Shown in pieces: positions 17,233 through 24,790 of a stretch of 32,655 nt of DNA. The number at the start of each line of letters is the position of its first letter. The first letter of the stretch is position 1. The notes under the pieces were generated by a model. It made no database searches. It saw nothing but the letters and a program-made list of their open reading frames with translations, and had not been told where the DNA came from. This stretch comes from a bacterium. GTDB taxonomy: Bacteria; Electryoneota; RPQS01. Both the position numbers and the translations under genes were made by a program. The stretch spans positions 1 through 32,655 of the forward strand of contig JADKHW010000036.1 of NCBI GenBank assembly GCA_016721565.1, read 5' to 3'.

Positions 17233-18072
17233 ATGGCTTATCGCTTCGGCCTGATTGGCGAACATATCGCGTCAAGTTTGTCTCCCGTGTTGTTCTCGTG
17301 GGCGTTTCAGCAGACGGGGACGTCCGGATCGTACACGCTATTTGATTTCCCGCGTCGGTTGGCGCGGTCGTTTCTGCTGCGTGCGCGAGTAGATTGGGAC
17401 GGCTTGAATGTGACCGCGCCGCACAAAGACTTGGCTTACACGCTATGCGACGAGCTGACGGACACAGCGATGAAAGTTCGCGCGGTGAACACTCTGGTGA
17501 GAAAGCAGAGCAAACTTATCGGTTACAACACAGACGTGGCCGGATTTCGGTACGCGCTGGAACAGAAGCTCGAGTTGGCTTCGAAGGCCGATCGCGTGTT
17601 AATCGTCGGCACGGGCGGCGCAGCGCGCGCGGCTCTTGTTGCCGTGAGTCAAATGTTGACACCGCTTGAAATCGCCGTTACATCACGCCGACCGGCCGAA
17701 GCACTGGACAGAATTGCGCCGGTGTTGCCTGCGCCGTTTGCTCCGGTGTTATTGACGCACACGAAGGCGCGTAAGCGACTGCATGAGTTTGATGTCGTTG
17801 TGCAAGCCACGCCAGTCGGACATTTGGCAAATCCGGGTTTTCCCCTTGATCCACCGTTTACGTTTAAGCCCGGCGCGCTCGTATTTGATTTGATTTATTC
17901 GCCGCGCAAGACGCTGTTTCTTGAGGCCGCGCAATCATTTAACGCCATCACGGAAAACGGATTGGTTATGCTGCTTGCACAAGCTGCCGAGAGCTATCAA
18001 ATCTGGACGGGCAAGCCGTTTCCGCTTGAGCATGCGGTTCGTGAACTCTTACCGGAATTGCGCAACACATGA
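17233..18072 (+). CDS. aroE: Shikimate dehydrogenase
   Basis: Fourth step: NADPH-dependent reduction of 3-dehydroshikimate. 279 residues. Motifs: SLSP (15-18), LNVTAPHK with catalytic Lys65, AVNTL with Asn86, GYNTDVAGF with Asp101, the Rossmann GTGGAARAA near 128, and NGLVMLLAQAAESYQIWTG near the C-terminus. The ATG abuts the aroA stop with no gap, and the stop overlaps aroC by 4 bases (ATGA). The cofactor-binding loop after the Rossmann turn reads TSRRPAEA, and these arginines fit NADP preference. Confidence 0.95.
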   Translation: MAYRFGLIGEHIASSLSPVLFSWAFQQTGTSGSYTLFDFPRRLARSFLLRARVDWDGLNVTAPHKDLAYTLCDELTDTAMKVRAVNTLVRKQSKLIGYNTDVAGFRYALEQKLELASKADRVLIVGTGGAARAALVAVSQMLTPLEIAVTSRRPAEALDRIAPVLPAPFAPVLLTHTKARKRLHEFDVVVQATPVGHLANPGFPLDPPFTFKPGALVFDLIYSPRKTLFLEAAQSFNAITENGLVMLLAQAAESYQIWTGKPFPLEHAVRELLPELRNT

Positions 18073-19232
18073 TTCGATTCTTAACCGCTGGCGAGAGCCA
18101 CGGTCCCGGACTGACGGGAATTCTTGAGGGAATGCCTGCCGGATTGGCGTTGTCTGAAACGGAGATTGCAGCCGATCTTGCGCGCCGCCAAAAAGGTCAT
18201 GGACGCGGAGGTAGGATGAAGATTGAAACGGATTTTGCGCGTATCACGAGCGGAGTCCGTTATGGATCAACGCTGGGTTCACCGATTTCGCTATTCATCG
18301 AGAATCGCGATTGGGAAAACTGGCACGACAAAATGTCCGTGACCGATCCCGGTGCGGATAAACGAATTGAAAAGCTGTCAAGCCCGCGTCCCGGACATGC
18401 GGATTACGCGGGATCAATTAAGTATCATCAAGATGATATTCGCAATATCATAGAGCGTTCCTCTGCCCGTGAGACGACAATGCGTGTGGCGCTGGCCGCA
18501 ATTTGCCGAAAATTCTTCAGCGAATTTGGAGTGAAAGTTTACAGCCATGTTGTCAAGGTTGGTGGAGAGGAAGTCTCTCCGCTTGAGCATGACGTAAATC
18601 TGGCCGAGTACTTTGCCAGAGTTGAAGAAAGCCCGGTACGTTGTGGTGATCCGGCGGCGGAACGAAGAATGATGGAAATTATCGATCGCGCGACGGAAGC
18701 CAAAGACACCGTAGGTGGTGAGTTTGAAGTTATCGTCGACGGCCTACCTGTGGGTTTGGGAAGTTTTGTGCACCATGACCGAAGAATCGACGGCATTCTC
18801 GCTCAAGCAATGCTGTCAATTCACGCGATGAAGGGCGTAGAATTCGGAATGGGATTCAAAGTGGCGAACGTATTCGGCAGTCAGGTTCACGACCGCATTT
18901 TTCCGTTTGAAAAAGATATCGTGCGCACGACAAACAACGCGGGCGGCACGGAGGGCGGCATGACAAACGGTGAACGTTTGGTGATGCGCGTGGCGATGAA
19001 ACCGCTTTCGTCATTGATGCAGCCGCTTGAGTCCGTGAATCTCAAGACGAATGAACCAATTGAGGCTCTGCGCGAACGGAGCGATGTGTGTGCTGTTCCT
19101 GCCGGAGGAATTGTCGGTGAAGCAATGGCATTGCTCGCTTTAATGAATCCGTTCTTAGAGAAATTCGGTGGTGATTCGATGACTGAAATTCGCGCGCACG
19201 TACATGCAACTCCGGGGTCCCCATGGCGATAG
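18069..19232 (+). CDS. aroC: Chorismate synthase
   Basis: Last step: FMN-dependent elimination of phosphate from EPSP to give chorismate. 387 residues, typical length. Motifs: TAGESHGPGLTGILEGMPAG with catalytic His11, RRQKGHGRGGRMKIE, RPGHADYAGSIKY, RNIIERSSARETTMRVA, GMGF, and NNAGGTEGGMTNGE near residue 297. It overlaps aroE by 4 bases and the shikimate kinase gene by 10, so translation is coupled on both sides. No flavin reductase is fused or adjacent, so external reduced FMN is needed, as in other monofunctional bacterial enzymes. Confidence 0.96.
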   Translation: MIRFLTAGESHGPGLTGILEGMPAGLALSETEIAADLARRQKGHGRGGRMKIETDFARITSGVRYGSTLGSPISLFIENRDWENWHDKMSVTDPGADKRIEKLSSPRPGHADYAGSIKYHQDDIRNIIERSSARETTMRVALAAICRKFFSEFGVKVYSHVVKVGGEEVSPLEHDVNLAEYFARVEESPVRCGDPAAERRMMEIIDRATEAKDTVGGEFEVIVDGLPVGLGSFVHHDRRIDGILAQAMLSIHAMKGVEFGMGFKVANVFGSQVHDRIFPFEKDIVRTTNNAGGTEGGMTNGERLVMRVAMKPLSSLMQPLESVNLKTNEPIEALRERSDVCAVPAGGIVGEAMALLALMNPFLEKFGGDSMTEIRAHVHATPGSPWR

Positions 19233-19744
19233 TGTATTTGTGCGGCCTGCCGGGATCAGGGAAGAGTACCATCGGCCCGCTACTTGCAAAACTGCGCGGT
19301 CAGCCGTTCATAGACTTAGATACAATGATTGCTGAGCGCGCCGGGATGGATATTCCGGCGATTTTTCGTTCAATGGGTGAAACGAAATTCCGTGATTTTG
19401 AAAGTCTTGCTCTCGTGCAAGCGGCCAGTCGGGGAGACAGTGTGATTGCACTTGGCGGCGGTGCGCTTGAACGCGAGGACAATCGCGATATCGTTTTGGC
19501 GAGCGGGATGTTGATACATCTTGAAGCGCCTCTGGCGTTGTTAGCCGCGCGAACCATGAATCACGTTAATCGACCACTGTTGGATATAAATGATTCGTTG
19601 TCGGAGCGGTTGGCAACGCTTAAAGCTCTGAACGAGAGAAGGAGAGATCAATACGAGCTTGCTCCGCTGAGTTTTCCGACGACGGATGAGGACCCGATGC
19701 AGACGGCTTTGATGATCTTTGAGGCTATTGATGGACTCATTTGA
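19223..19744 (+). CDS. aroK: Shikimate kinase
   Basis: Fifth step: phosphorylates shikimate with ATP. 173 residues, the usual size. Walker A is GLPGSGKS (8-15), the shikimate-binding acidic pair is DLD (31-33), FRDFE lies at 56-60, the Gly-rich Walker B ALGGGAL at about 76-82, and the lid Arg is in NRPLL. The ATG lies 10 bases before the aroC stop, and the gene overlaps the start of the aroB-aroQ fusion by 14 bases. Confidence 0.95.
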   Translation: MAIVYLCGLPGSGKSTIGPLLAKLRGQPFIDLDTMIAERAGMDIPAIFRSMGETKFRDFESLALVQAASRGDSVIALGGGALEREDNRDIVLASGMLIHLEAPLALLAARTMNHVNRPLLDINDSLSERLATLKALNERRRDQYELAPLSFPTTDEDPMQTALMIFEAIDGLI

Positions 19745-21296
19745 GCTTAAAACACAGAGCGGCATTGTGCCGATTCGTTTTGCCTATATGAATGCCACAT
19801 GGGTAGCCACGGAGCTTGCGCGTGTGTTGGGTGTGCGAAGGCCGCGCTTGCTTATTGTGACGGACGAGAACGTCGCGCTGCATCAACTTGAGAATCTGAA
19901 ATCTGCGTTTAAAGCAGAGGGTTTTGGTCTTGAAGAGTGTATCCTTCCGCCGGGCGAACAGCAAAAAACGATTGCGCGCGCAAAGTTCTTGCTTGACATT
20001 CTTGCACAGAAGAAATTCGCTCGCGATGACATAGTGCTGGCATTCGGTGGCGGAGTGATTACGGATTTAGCAGGGTTTGTCGCAAGCGTTTATCAGCGGG
20101 GGATTGAGTGGATTGCCGTGCCTACGACACTATTAGGAATGGTGGATGCGGCAATCGGCGGGAAAACCGGAGTCAATCACGAACTGGGCAAGAATCTGAT
20201 CGGCTCATTCCACCAACCGAAGATGGTGTTGGCAGAGCTGTCAGTATTGAGTACCCTTTCACCGCGTGAAATTCGTTCTGGAGCTGCAGAGATTGTCAAG
20301 GGCGCGTTGCTTGCAGGTGGAGAGTTTTGGCGCGAGATTGAGGTAGCGGGTGTAGATGCAATGGAATGGAGTCCGAGATGGTTCGAGCGCTTCGTAGCGC
20401 GCGGTGCCGCTGTGAAGATCGAGATTGTATCACGAGATGAACGCGAAAGCGGAGAGCGGATGCTGCTGAACTTGGGGCATACCTTTGGGCATGCACTCGA
20501 GCAGGTCACAGGTTATGGCACGCTTGCGCACGGTGAAGCGGTGTTCTATGGTATGCGTGCGGCAATCAGGCTCTCGGAAAAGTGCGGGATGATGCCACAA
20601 CCGAAAGCCCGCGCGCTTGACAAGTGGATTGCATCGTTGGAACTGCCCGCAGCGAAATGCACTGCCGATGATCTCTTGACGGCGATTCAGTCAGACAAAA
20701 AAACCGCATCCGGAAAACTCAGATGGATTCTCTTGCGAGAGCCGGGAAAACCTGTAATCAGCCACGACGTACCCGATCAAGTCGTGCGGGAATGTGCAGA
20801 GTGGCTTGAGGAGATTGTGCAGAGTGGGGCGGAAGCCGTTCCCATTCCACGCAGGCGGCGGGTGGTGATTTTGAATGGCCCGAACCTGAATCTCTTAGGG
20901 ACGCGCGAACCTTCCGTTTATGGCTCGATGACTTATGAAGAACTCAGCAAGCAATGCTTTGAGTGGGCCGATGATCTCAATTTTGATTTGCTGATTCGAC
21001 AAAGCAATCACGAAGGTGAATATGCCGAATTGATTCAGTGGGCACGCCGCTGGGCAGATGGCTTGATATTGAATCCCGGCGCCTTCACGCATACCTCTGT
21101 CGCTGTTCGGGACGCTTTGGCCGCTGCAAACCTGCCTGCGGTGGAAGTGCACCTGTCCGATCCGTCCTCTCGCGAAGAATTCCGCCACTCCTCCCTCATA
21201 TCCGACCTGTGCCGGCGGACCATCAAAGGGCATGGCCCCGATGGCTACCGCGAGGCCTTGACCGAACTCGCCTTTTCCCTACCGGAAACCGCTTAA
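19731..21296 (+). CDS. aroB-aroQ: Bifunctional 3-dehydroquinate synthase / type II 3-dehydroquinate dehydratase (AroB-AroQ fusion)
   Basis: One uninterrupted 521-residue frame carries steps two and three. Residues 1 to about 360 are 3-dehydroquinate synthase: FGGGVITDLAGF near 105, VPTTLLGMVDAAIGGKTGVN near 130, and zinc ligands Glu187 (GAAEIVKGAL), His250 (LGHTFGHALE) and His267 (AHGEAV). After a short Ala/Pro/Arg linker (about 361-376), residues 377-521 are a complete type II dehydratase: VVILNGPNLNLLGTREP, catalytic Tyr397, NHEGE with His427, LILNPGAFTHTSVAVRDAL, and EVHLS with His474. The two domains catalyse consecutive reactions. The ATG at 19731 is preferred to a TTG 12 bases upstream; GAGG lies just before it. 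Last gene of the operon. A fusion of AroB with the type II enzyme is unusual; the fungal AROM protein uses the type I enzyme. Confidence 0.95.
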   Translation: MDSFELKTQSGIVPIRFAYMNATWVATELARVLGVRRPRLLIVTDENVALHQLENLKSAFKAEGFGLEECILPPGEQQKTIARAKFLLDILAQKKFARDDIVLAFGGGVITDLAGFVASVYQRGIEWIAVPTTLLGMVDAAIGGKTGVNHELGKNLIGSFHQPKMVLAELSVLSTLSPREIRSGAAEIVKGALLAGGEFWREIEVAGVDAMEWSPRWFERFVARGAAVKIEIVSRDERESGERMLLNLGHTFGHALEQVTGYGTLAHGEAVFYGMRAAIRLSEKCGMMPQPKARALDKWIASLELPAAKCTADDLLTAIQSDKKTASGKLRWILLREPGKPVISHDVPDQVVRECAEWLEEIVQSGAEAVPIPRRRRVVILNGPNLNLLGTREPSVYGSMTYEELSKQCFEWADDLNFDLLIRQSNHEGEYAELIQWARRWADGLILNPGAFTHTSVAVRDALAAANLPAVEVHLSDPSSREEFRHSSLISDLCRRTIKGHGPDGYREALTELAFSLPETA

Positions 21297-21320
21297 CCCC
21301 TCCTCCCGTACAATGGTTAC

Positions 21321-21346
21321 TTTCAAGCGGCGGGTTGCGCTTGAAA
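21321..21346 (+). terminator. Possible terminator after the shikimate operon
   Basis: A 9-bp stem (21321-21329 with 21338-21346) has an 8-base loop and is followed by TTCCGCCCGATTTT. The T tract is displaced, so this is a weak candidate. Confidence 0.4.
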
Positions 21347-21425
21347 TTCCGCCCGATTTTCCGTAAGTTGAGTATTCACCGGAATCTAATCAGACTTCAT
21401 GTGAAGCAGGTCACAAACTTTTTAG

Positions 21426-21454
21426 TTGTGATTATTGTTGTTGCTTAAGATAAT
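21426..21454 (+). promoter_or_regulatory. Candidate promoter for trxB-lpd
   Basis: TTGTGA and GATAAT are separated by exactly 17 bases in an AT-rich stretch, 24 bases before the trxB ATG. Matches to the sigma70 consensus are four of six and five of six. Confidence 0.45.
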
Positions 21455-21477
21455 TATTAACAGGACTTTTCGTCGAC

Positions 21478-22467
21478 ATGAGCCACGAAATTCACAATGT
21501 TATCATCATCGGCTCCGGCCCGGCCGGACTGACTGCCGCTATTTACGCCGGACGCGCAAACCTGAACCCCGTGGTTGTAGATGGCATCCAGCCCGGAGGC
21601 CAGCTCATGATTACGAGCGATGTCGAGAACTACCCCGGCTTCCCGGACGGTATTGAAGGCCCTGCCTTGATGGACCTCATGCGTCGTCAAGCTGAGCGAT
21701 TTGGCACCACATATGTTGAAGATGAAGTAACATCCATCGATGTAACAGAGCGCCCGTTTAAGGTAAATCTCGGCTACTTACCGTCTATGTATGCGCATAC
21801 CGTGATTTTGGCTTCAGGTGCATCAGCTAAATGGCTGGGGCTTGAAAGTGAAAAACGCTTGCAAGGTAGAGGCGTCTCCGCCTGCGCGACGTGCGACGGG
21901 TTCTTCTTCCGGGGTAAAGTTGTTGCCGTCGTGGGTGGTGGCGATACCGCGATGGAAGAAGCATCGTATTTGACGCGGCACGCATCAAAAGTGTACTTGA
22001 TTCACCGCCGTGATTCATTCCGCGCGTCGAAGATCATGCAGGACCGCGTACTTGAAAACCCCAAGATTGAAGTGATTTACAATTCTGGCATCACTGAAGT
22101 GCTCGCCGAAGCCGGTGATACGCATGTCAACGGATTGCGGATCAAGAATCTTGTGACCGGCGCGGAAAGCACGTTGCCTGTGGACGGATTCTTTGTGGCG
22201 ATTGGCCATGAGCCGAACACGAAAATCATTCGCGATATCTTGAAAACGGACGACAACGGTTACGTCTTGCATCATCCCGATTCAAGCTATACCGACATCG
22301 ACGGTTTGTTCGTTGCTGGTGACGTGCATGACCATCACTATCGTCAGGCGGTGACGGCTGCCGGAGCGGGCTGTATGGCAGCGATTGACGCCGAACGCTG
22401 GCTCGAAATTGAAGCACATGAAGGCCGCTTGAAAGCCGCCGAAGAGAAACTGCTCGCAACTGCATAA
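21478..22467 (+). CDS. trxB: Thioredoxin reductase
   Basis: FAD/NADPH flavoenzyme that reduces thioredoxin in the cytoplasm. 329 residues. Motifs: FAD-binding GSGPAG (12-17), GGQLMITSDVENYPGFP near 40, redox-active CATC (136-139) in SACATCDGFFF, NADPH-binding VGGGDTAMEEA near 152, HRRDSFRASKIM, and the C-terminal FAD motif FVAGDVHDHHYRQAVTAAGAG. Residues just after the family core (KAAEEKLLATA) form a short helical extension. It lies 6 bases upstream of the dihydrolipoamide dehydrogenase gene, so the two are probably co-transcribed. No thioredoxin gene is adjacent; the lipoprotein at 12719-14779 has only a thioredoxin-like domain. Confidence 0.96.
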   Translation: MSHEIHNVIIIGSGPAGLTAAIYAGRANLNPVVVDGIQPGGQLMITSDVENYPGFPDGIEGPALMDLMRRQAERFGTTYVEDEVTSIDVTERPFKVNLGYLPSMYAHTVILASGASAKWLGLESEKRLQGRGVSACATCDGFFFRGKVVAVVGGGDTAMEEASYLTRHASKVYLIHRRDSFRASKIMQDRVLENPKIEVIYNSGITEVLAEAGDTHVNGLRIKNLVTGAESTLPVDGFFVAIGHEPNTKIIRDILKTDDNGYVLHHPDSSYTDIDGLFVAGDVHDHHYRQAVTAAGAGCMAAIDAERWLEIEAHEGRLKAAEEKLLATA

Positions 22468-22473
22468 AGTACT

Positions 22474-23877
22474 ATGGCCGCATCTGAATTTGATATTGTC
22501 GTTTTGGGCGGTGGGCCGGGCGGGTACGTTGCCGCAATCCGCGCCGCGCAGCTTGGACTGAAGACTTGTGTCGTAGATGAACAGCCGCTCGGCGGCGTGT
22601 GCGTAAATTGGGGCTGCATTCCTTCAAAGGCTTTGTTAAAGGCTGCTGAACTCTATCAAGATATTCAGCATGTCGCGCCGCAGATGGGCATTCACGCTAA
22701 AACCGAAGGCTTTGATTGGTCGAGGATCATTCAGCGTTCGCGCGAAGTTTCTGAGAAGAACTCTTCGGGCGTAGAGTTTCTTGTTCGCAAAAGCAAGATT
22801 CATCGACCCGTTGGCAGATTTACAATCGTCGGCGACCGCGAGATTGAAGTGCGGGACTCCAAGGACAAGTCGAAGGTTATCGACAATATTCGCGGCAAGC
22901 ACATGATCATTGCCACAGGCAGCGTAAATCGCAGTTTGCCCGGTGTCACAGTGGATCGCAAGCGCATCATCACCTACATGGAAGCGATGTCGCTTGAGAA
23001 ACAGCCGAAATCGCTGGTGATAGTCGGTGCTGGCGCGATTGGCTGCGAGTTCGCATATTTCTATCGCGCGCTCGGAACCGATGTCACTCTCGTTGAAGTA
23101 CAGCCGCGCATTCTGCCGCTTGAAGATAGCGAATCGAGCAAGTTTGTCGAAACCTCCTTCAAGAAGATGGGCATGAACGTGATGACCAACACACGCGTCA
23201 GCTCTATCGTGGCCACGAACAACGGCGTATCAGTGCAGCTTGAAGGTCAGGACAAACCGATGAATGCCGACCATTGTTTGGTGGCGATTGGATTCGCTGC
23301 GAATGTGGAAGGTTGGGGCTTTGATAAAACTGGCGTGGCGCTGGACCGTGGATTCATCAAGGTCGATGGTTATTTCAAGACCAATAAGCCCGGTTACTAT
23401 GCCATCGGTGATGTCATCGGCGCGCCGCAGCTAGCCCATACTGCCTCACATGAAGGCATCGTGTGCGTGGATGCAATCGCAGGCAAGCATCCGCACCCGA
23501 TTGACTACACGAATAACCCCGCATGCACATATTGCCAACCGCAAGTTGCAAGCGTGGGTTACACCGAAGAGAAATGTAAAGAGCTTGGCTTGGAGTACAA
23601 GGTCGGTAGGTTCCCGTTTAGCGCATCCGGCAAAGCTCGCGCTATCGGCCACACCGAAGGCCATGTGAAATTGATCTTTGATAAGAAGTACGGCCAGCTA
23701 CTCGGCGCGCACATCGTAGGTTCGGAAGCAACCGAAATGATTGCAGAGCTTGCGCTCGCGCGCGTTTTGGAAGCAACTGCTGAGACAATTTACAACACCG
23801 TTCATGCACATCCGACGCTGACGGAAGCGGTCATGGAAGCCGCATTAGCCGCCGACGGACGCGCCGTTCATATGTAG
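22474..23877 (+). CDS. lpdA: Dihydrolipoamide dehydrogenase (E3)
   Basis: FAD-dependent enzyme that reoxidises dihydrolipoamide of 2-oxoacid dehydrogenases or the glycine cleavage system. 467 residues. Motifs: GGGPGG near 12, the redox disulfide Cys43/Cys48 in GGVCVNWGCIPSKALLK, NAD-binding VGAGAIGCEFAYFY near 186, YAIGDVIGAPQLAHTASHEG, and the C-terminal HAHPTLTE with the catalytic pair His446/Glu451. The proline after Asn46-type position in some E3s is not seen. No E1, E2 or lipoyl-carrier gene is nearby, so which complex it serves cannot be told. Pairing with trxB suggests a disulfide-flavoenzyme transcription unit. Confidence 0.94.
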   Translation: MAASEFDIVVLGGGPGGYVAAIRAAQLGLKTCVVDEQPLGGVCVNWGCIPSKALLKAAELYQDIQHVAPQMGIHAKTEGFDWSRIIQRSREVSEKNSSGVEFLVRKSKIHRPVGRFTIVGDREIEVRDSKDKSKVIDNIRGKHMIIATGSVNRSLPGVTVDRKRIITYMEAMSLEKQPKSLVIVGAGAIGCEFAYFYRALGTDVTLVEVQPRILPLEDSESSKFVETSFKKMGMNVMTNTRVSSIVATNNGVSVQLEGQDKPMNADHCLVAIGFAANVEGWGFDKTGVALDRGFIKVDGYFKTNKPGYYAIGDVIGAPQLAHTASHEGIVCVDAIAGKHPHPIDYTNNPACTYCQPQVASVGYTEEKCKELGLEYKVGRFPFSASGKARAIGHTEGHVKLIFDKKYGQLLGAHIVGSEATEMIAELALARVLEATAETIYNTVHAHPTLTEAVMEAALAADGRAVHM

Positions 23878-23942
23878 AAAAATGTAGCGGCTGCCCCTGT
23901 GGCTGCCGATCACTTCGTTCAACGAGAACGGAGAAGAAAACT

Positions 23943-24362
23943 ATGAAGACAATTCTATTTATCACCCTTTTGTTCGCTGCCTCGTTCGCGTTTGCCGAAG
24001 AGTACAACGCCGGACCGCTGATTGCCCAAGCCACGCAATTTGATTCCAAGAACGCTGCCCCGCGCGTCATGCCGCTCTACGAGCAGGGCTGGAATGAAGG
24101 CGCTCCGGTAGGCGATGCGCATTCAGGCAAGCTTGGTTGGTTTGGTCTTGGATTGGTCGGCAATGTACCCTTCATGTGGTTGCCGTGGGTTGTCGAACCG
24201 CGCCGTCCTGCCAAGCCGCCCGTGCAAGCCGAAGAAGAATTTAACAGCGGATTCAAGAATGGTCACCGCGCCGGATGGAAGAAGGCTCACAAGACATTCT
24301 ACATCGCAGGCGCGATTGTCTCGGCAGCCGCCGCAGCAACCATCGTCGCAACACAGGAGTAG
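23943..24362 (+). CDS. Small exported protein of unknown function
   Basis: 139 residues, no family recognised. Residues 1-18 are a signal peptide (MKTILFITLLFAASFAFA, then EEY). The middle contains WFGLGLVGNVPFMWLPWVV, a hydrophobic stretch that could be membrane-associated. Near the end, SGFKNGHRAGWKKAHKTFY leads into a hydrophobic Ala-rich helix (IAGAIVSAAAAATIVA) that may be a C-terminal membrane anchor. GGAGAAG lies about 8 bases before the ATG. It is followed after one base by a lipoprotein gene, so the two probably act together at the envelope; the function cannot be inferred. Confidence 0.7.
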   Translation: MKTILFITLLFAASFAFAEEYNAGPLIAQATQFDSKNAAPRVMPLYEQGWNEGAPVGDAHSGKLGWFGLGLVGNVPFMWLPWVVEPRRPAKPPVQAEEEFNSGFKNGHRAGWKKAHKTFYIAGAIVSAAAAATIVATQE

Positions 24363-24363
24363 C

Positions 24364-24750
24364 ATGTTTCGTTTCGTCCCGCTTGTACTTGGTGTGATGT
24401 TGTTGATCGGTTGCGGCAAAGAAGAGGTTAAGAAGGCCCAGACCACAGCTCCGCCGCAAGAGATGCAGAAGCGCGACCCGGCTTCATTTGTTGATGCGAA
24501 TTTCTTAGGCAAACAGGCCGTCAAACGCGATGAAGTCCGCCAAGTGCTTGATTCGTTGCGCGGCGCGTCCGTAATAGACCGCAAGAGTATCGCCGTTCTG
24601 ATCAATCACCGCAAAGGTGAGTTGATGGCGCTTAAGAAAAACTTACGCGGAAGCACACAACTTACCGAGACCGAGCGAGATTCGCTAATTGCACCGCTTG
24701 AAGCGGAGTCGATCGAACTGACACATGATCTAATCGCCGTCGCGAAGTAG
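24364..24750 (+). CDS. Small lipoprotein of unknown function
   Basis: 128 residues, no family recognised. The N-terminus MFRFVPLVLGVMLLIGCGKEE is a lipoprotein signal with lipobox LIGC (Cys17). The rest is charged and predicted helical, with Lys/Glu-rich segments suggesting a periplasmic helical hairpin or coiled coil. The ATG at 24364 is chosen because AGGAG lies 5 bases upstream and the signal peptide starts there; the frame is open further upstream but overlaps the previous gene. Together with the preceding small exported protein it forms a two-gene envelope unit between lpdA and proS. Confidence 0.75.
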   Translation: MFRFVPLVLGVMLLIGCGKEEVKKAQTTAPPQEMQKRDPASFVDANFLGKQAVKRDEVRQVLDSLRGASVIDRKSIAVLINHRKGELMALKKNLRGSTQLTETERDSLIAPLEAESIELTHDLIAVAK

Positions 24751-24790
24751 TTTCTAATTATCATTGTTTACAAACCCTATTTTCTGATAC

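Noticed and set aside
19719..19730. TTG start four codons before the aroB-aroQ ATG
   Set aside because: The ATG at 19731 is a better start codon, has GAGG upstream and gives the usual AroB N-terminus.
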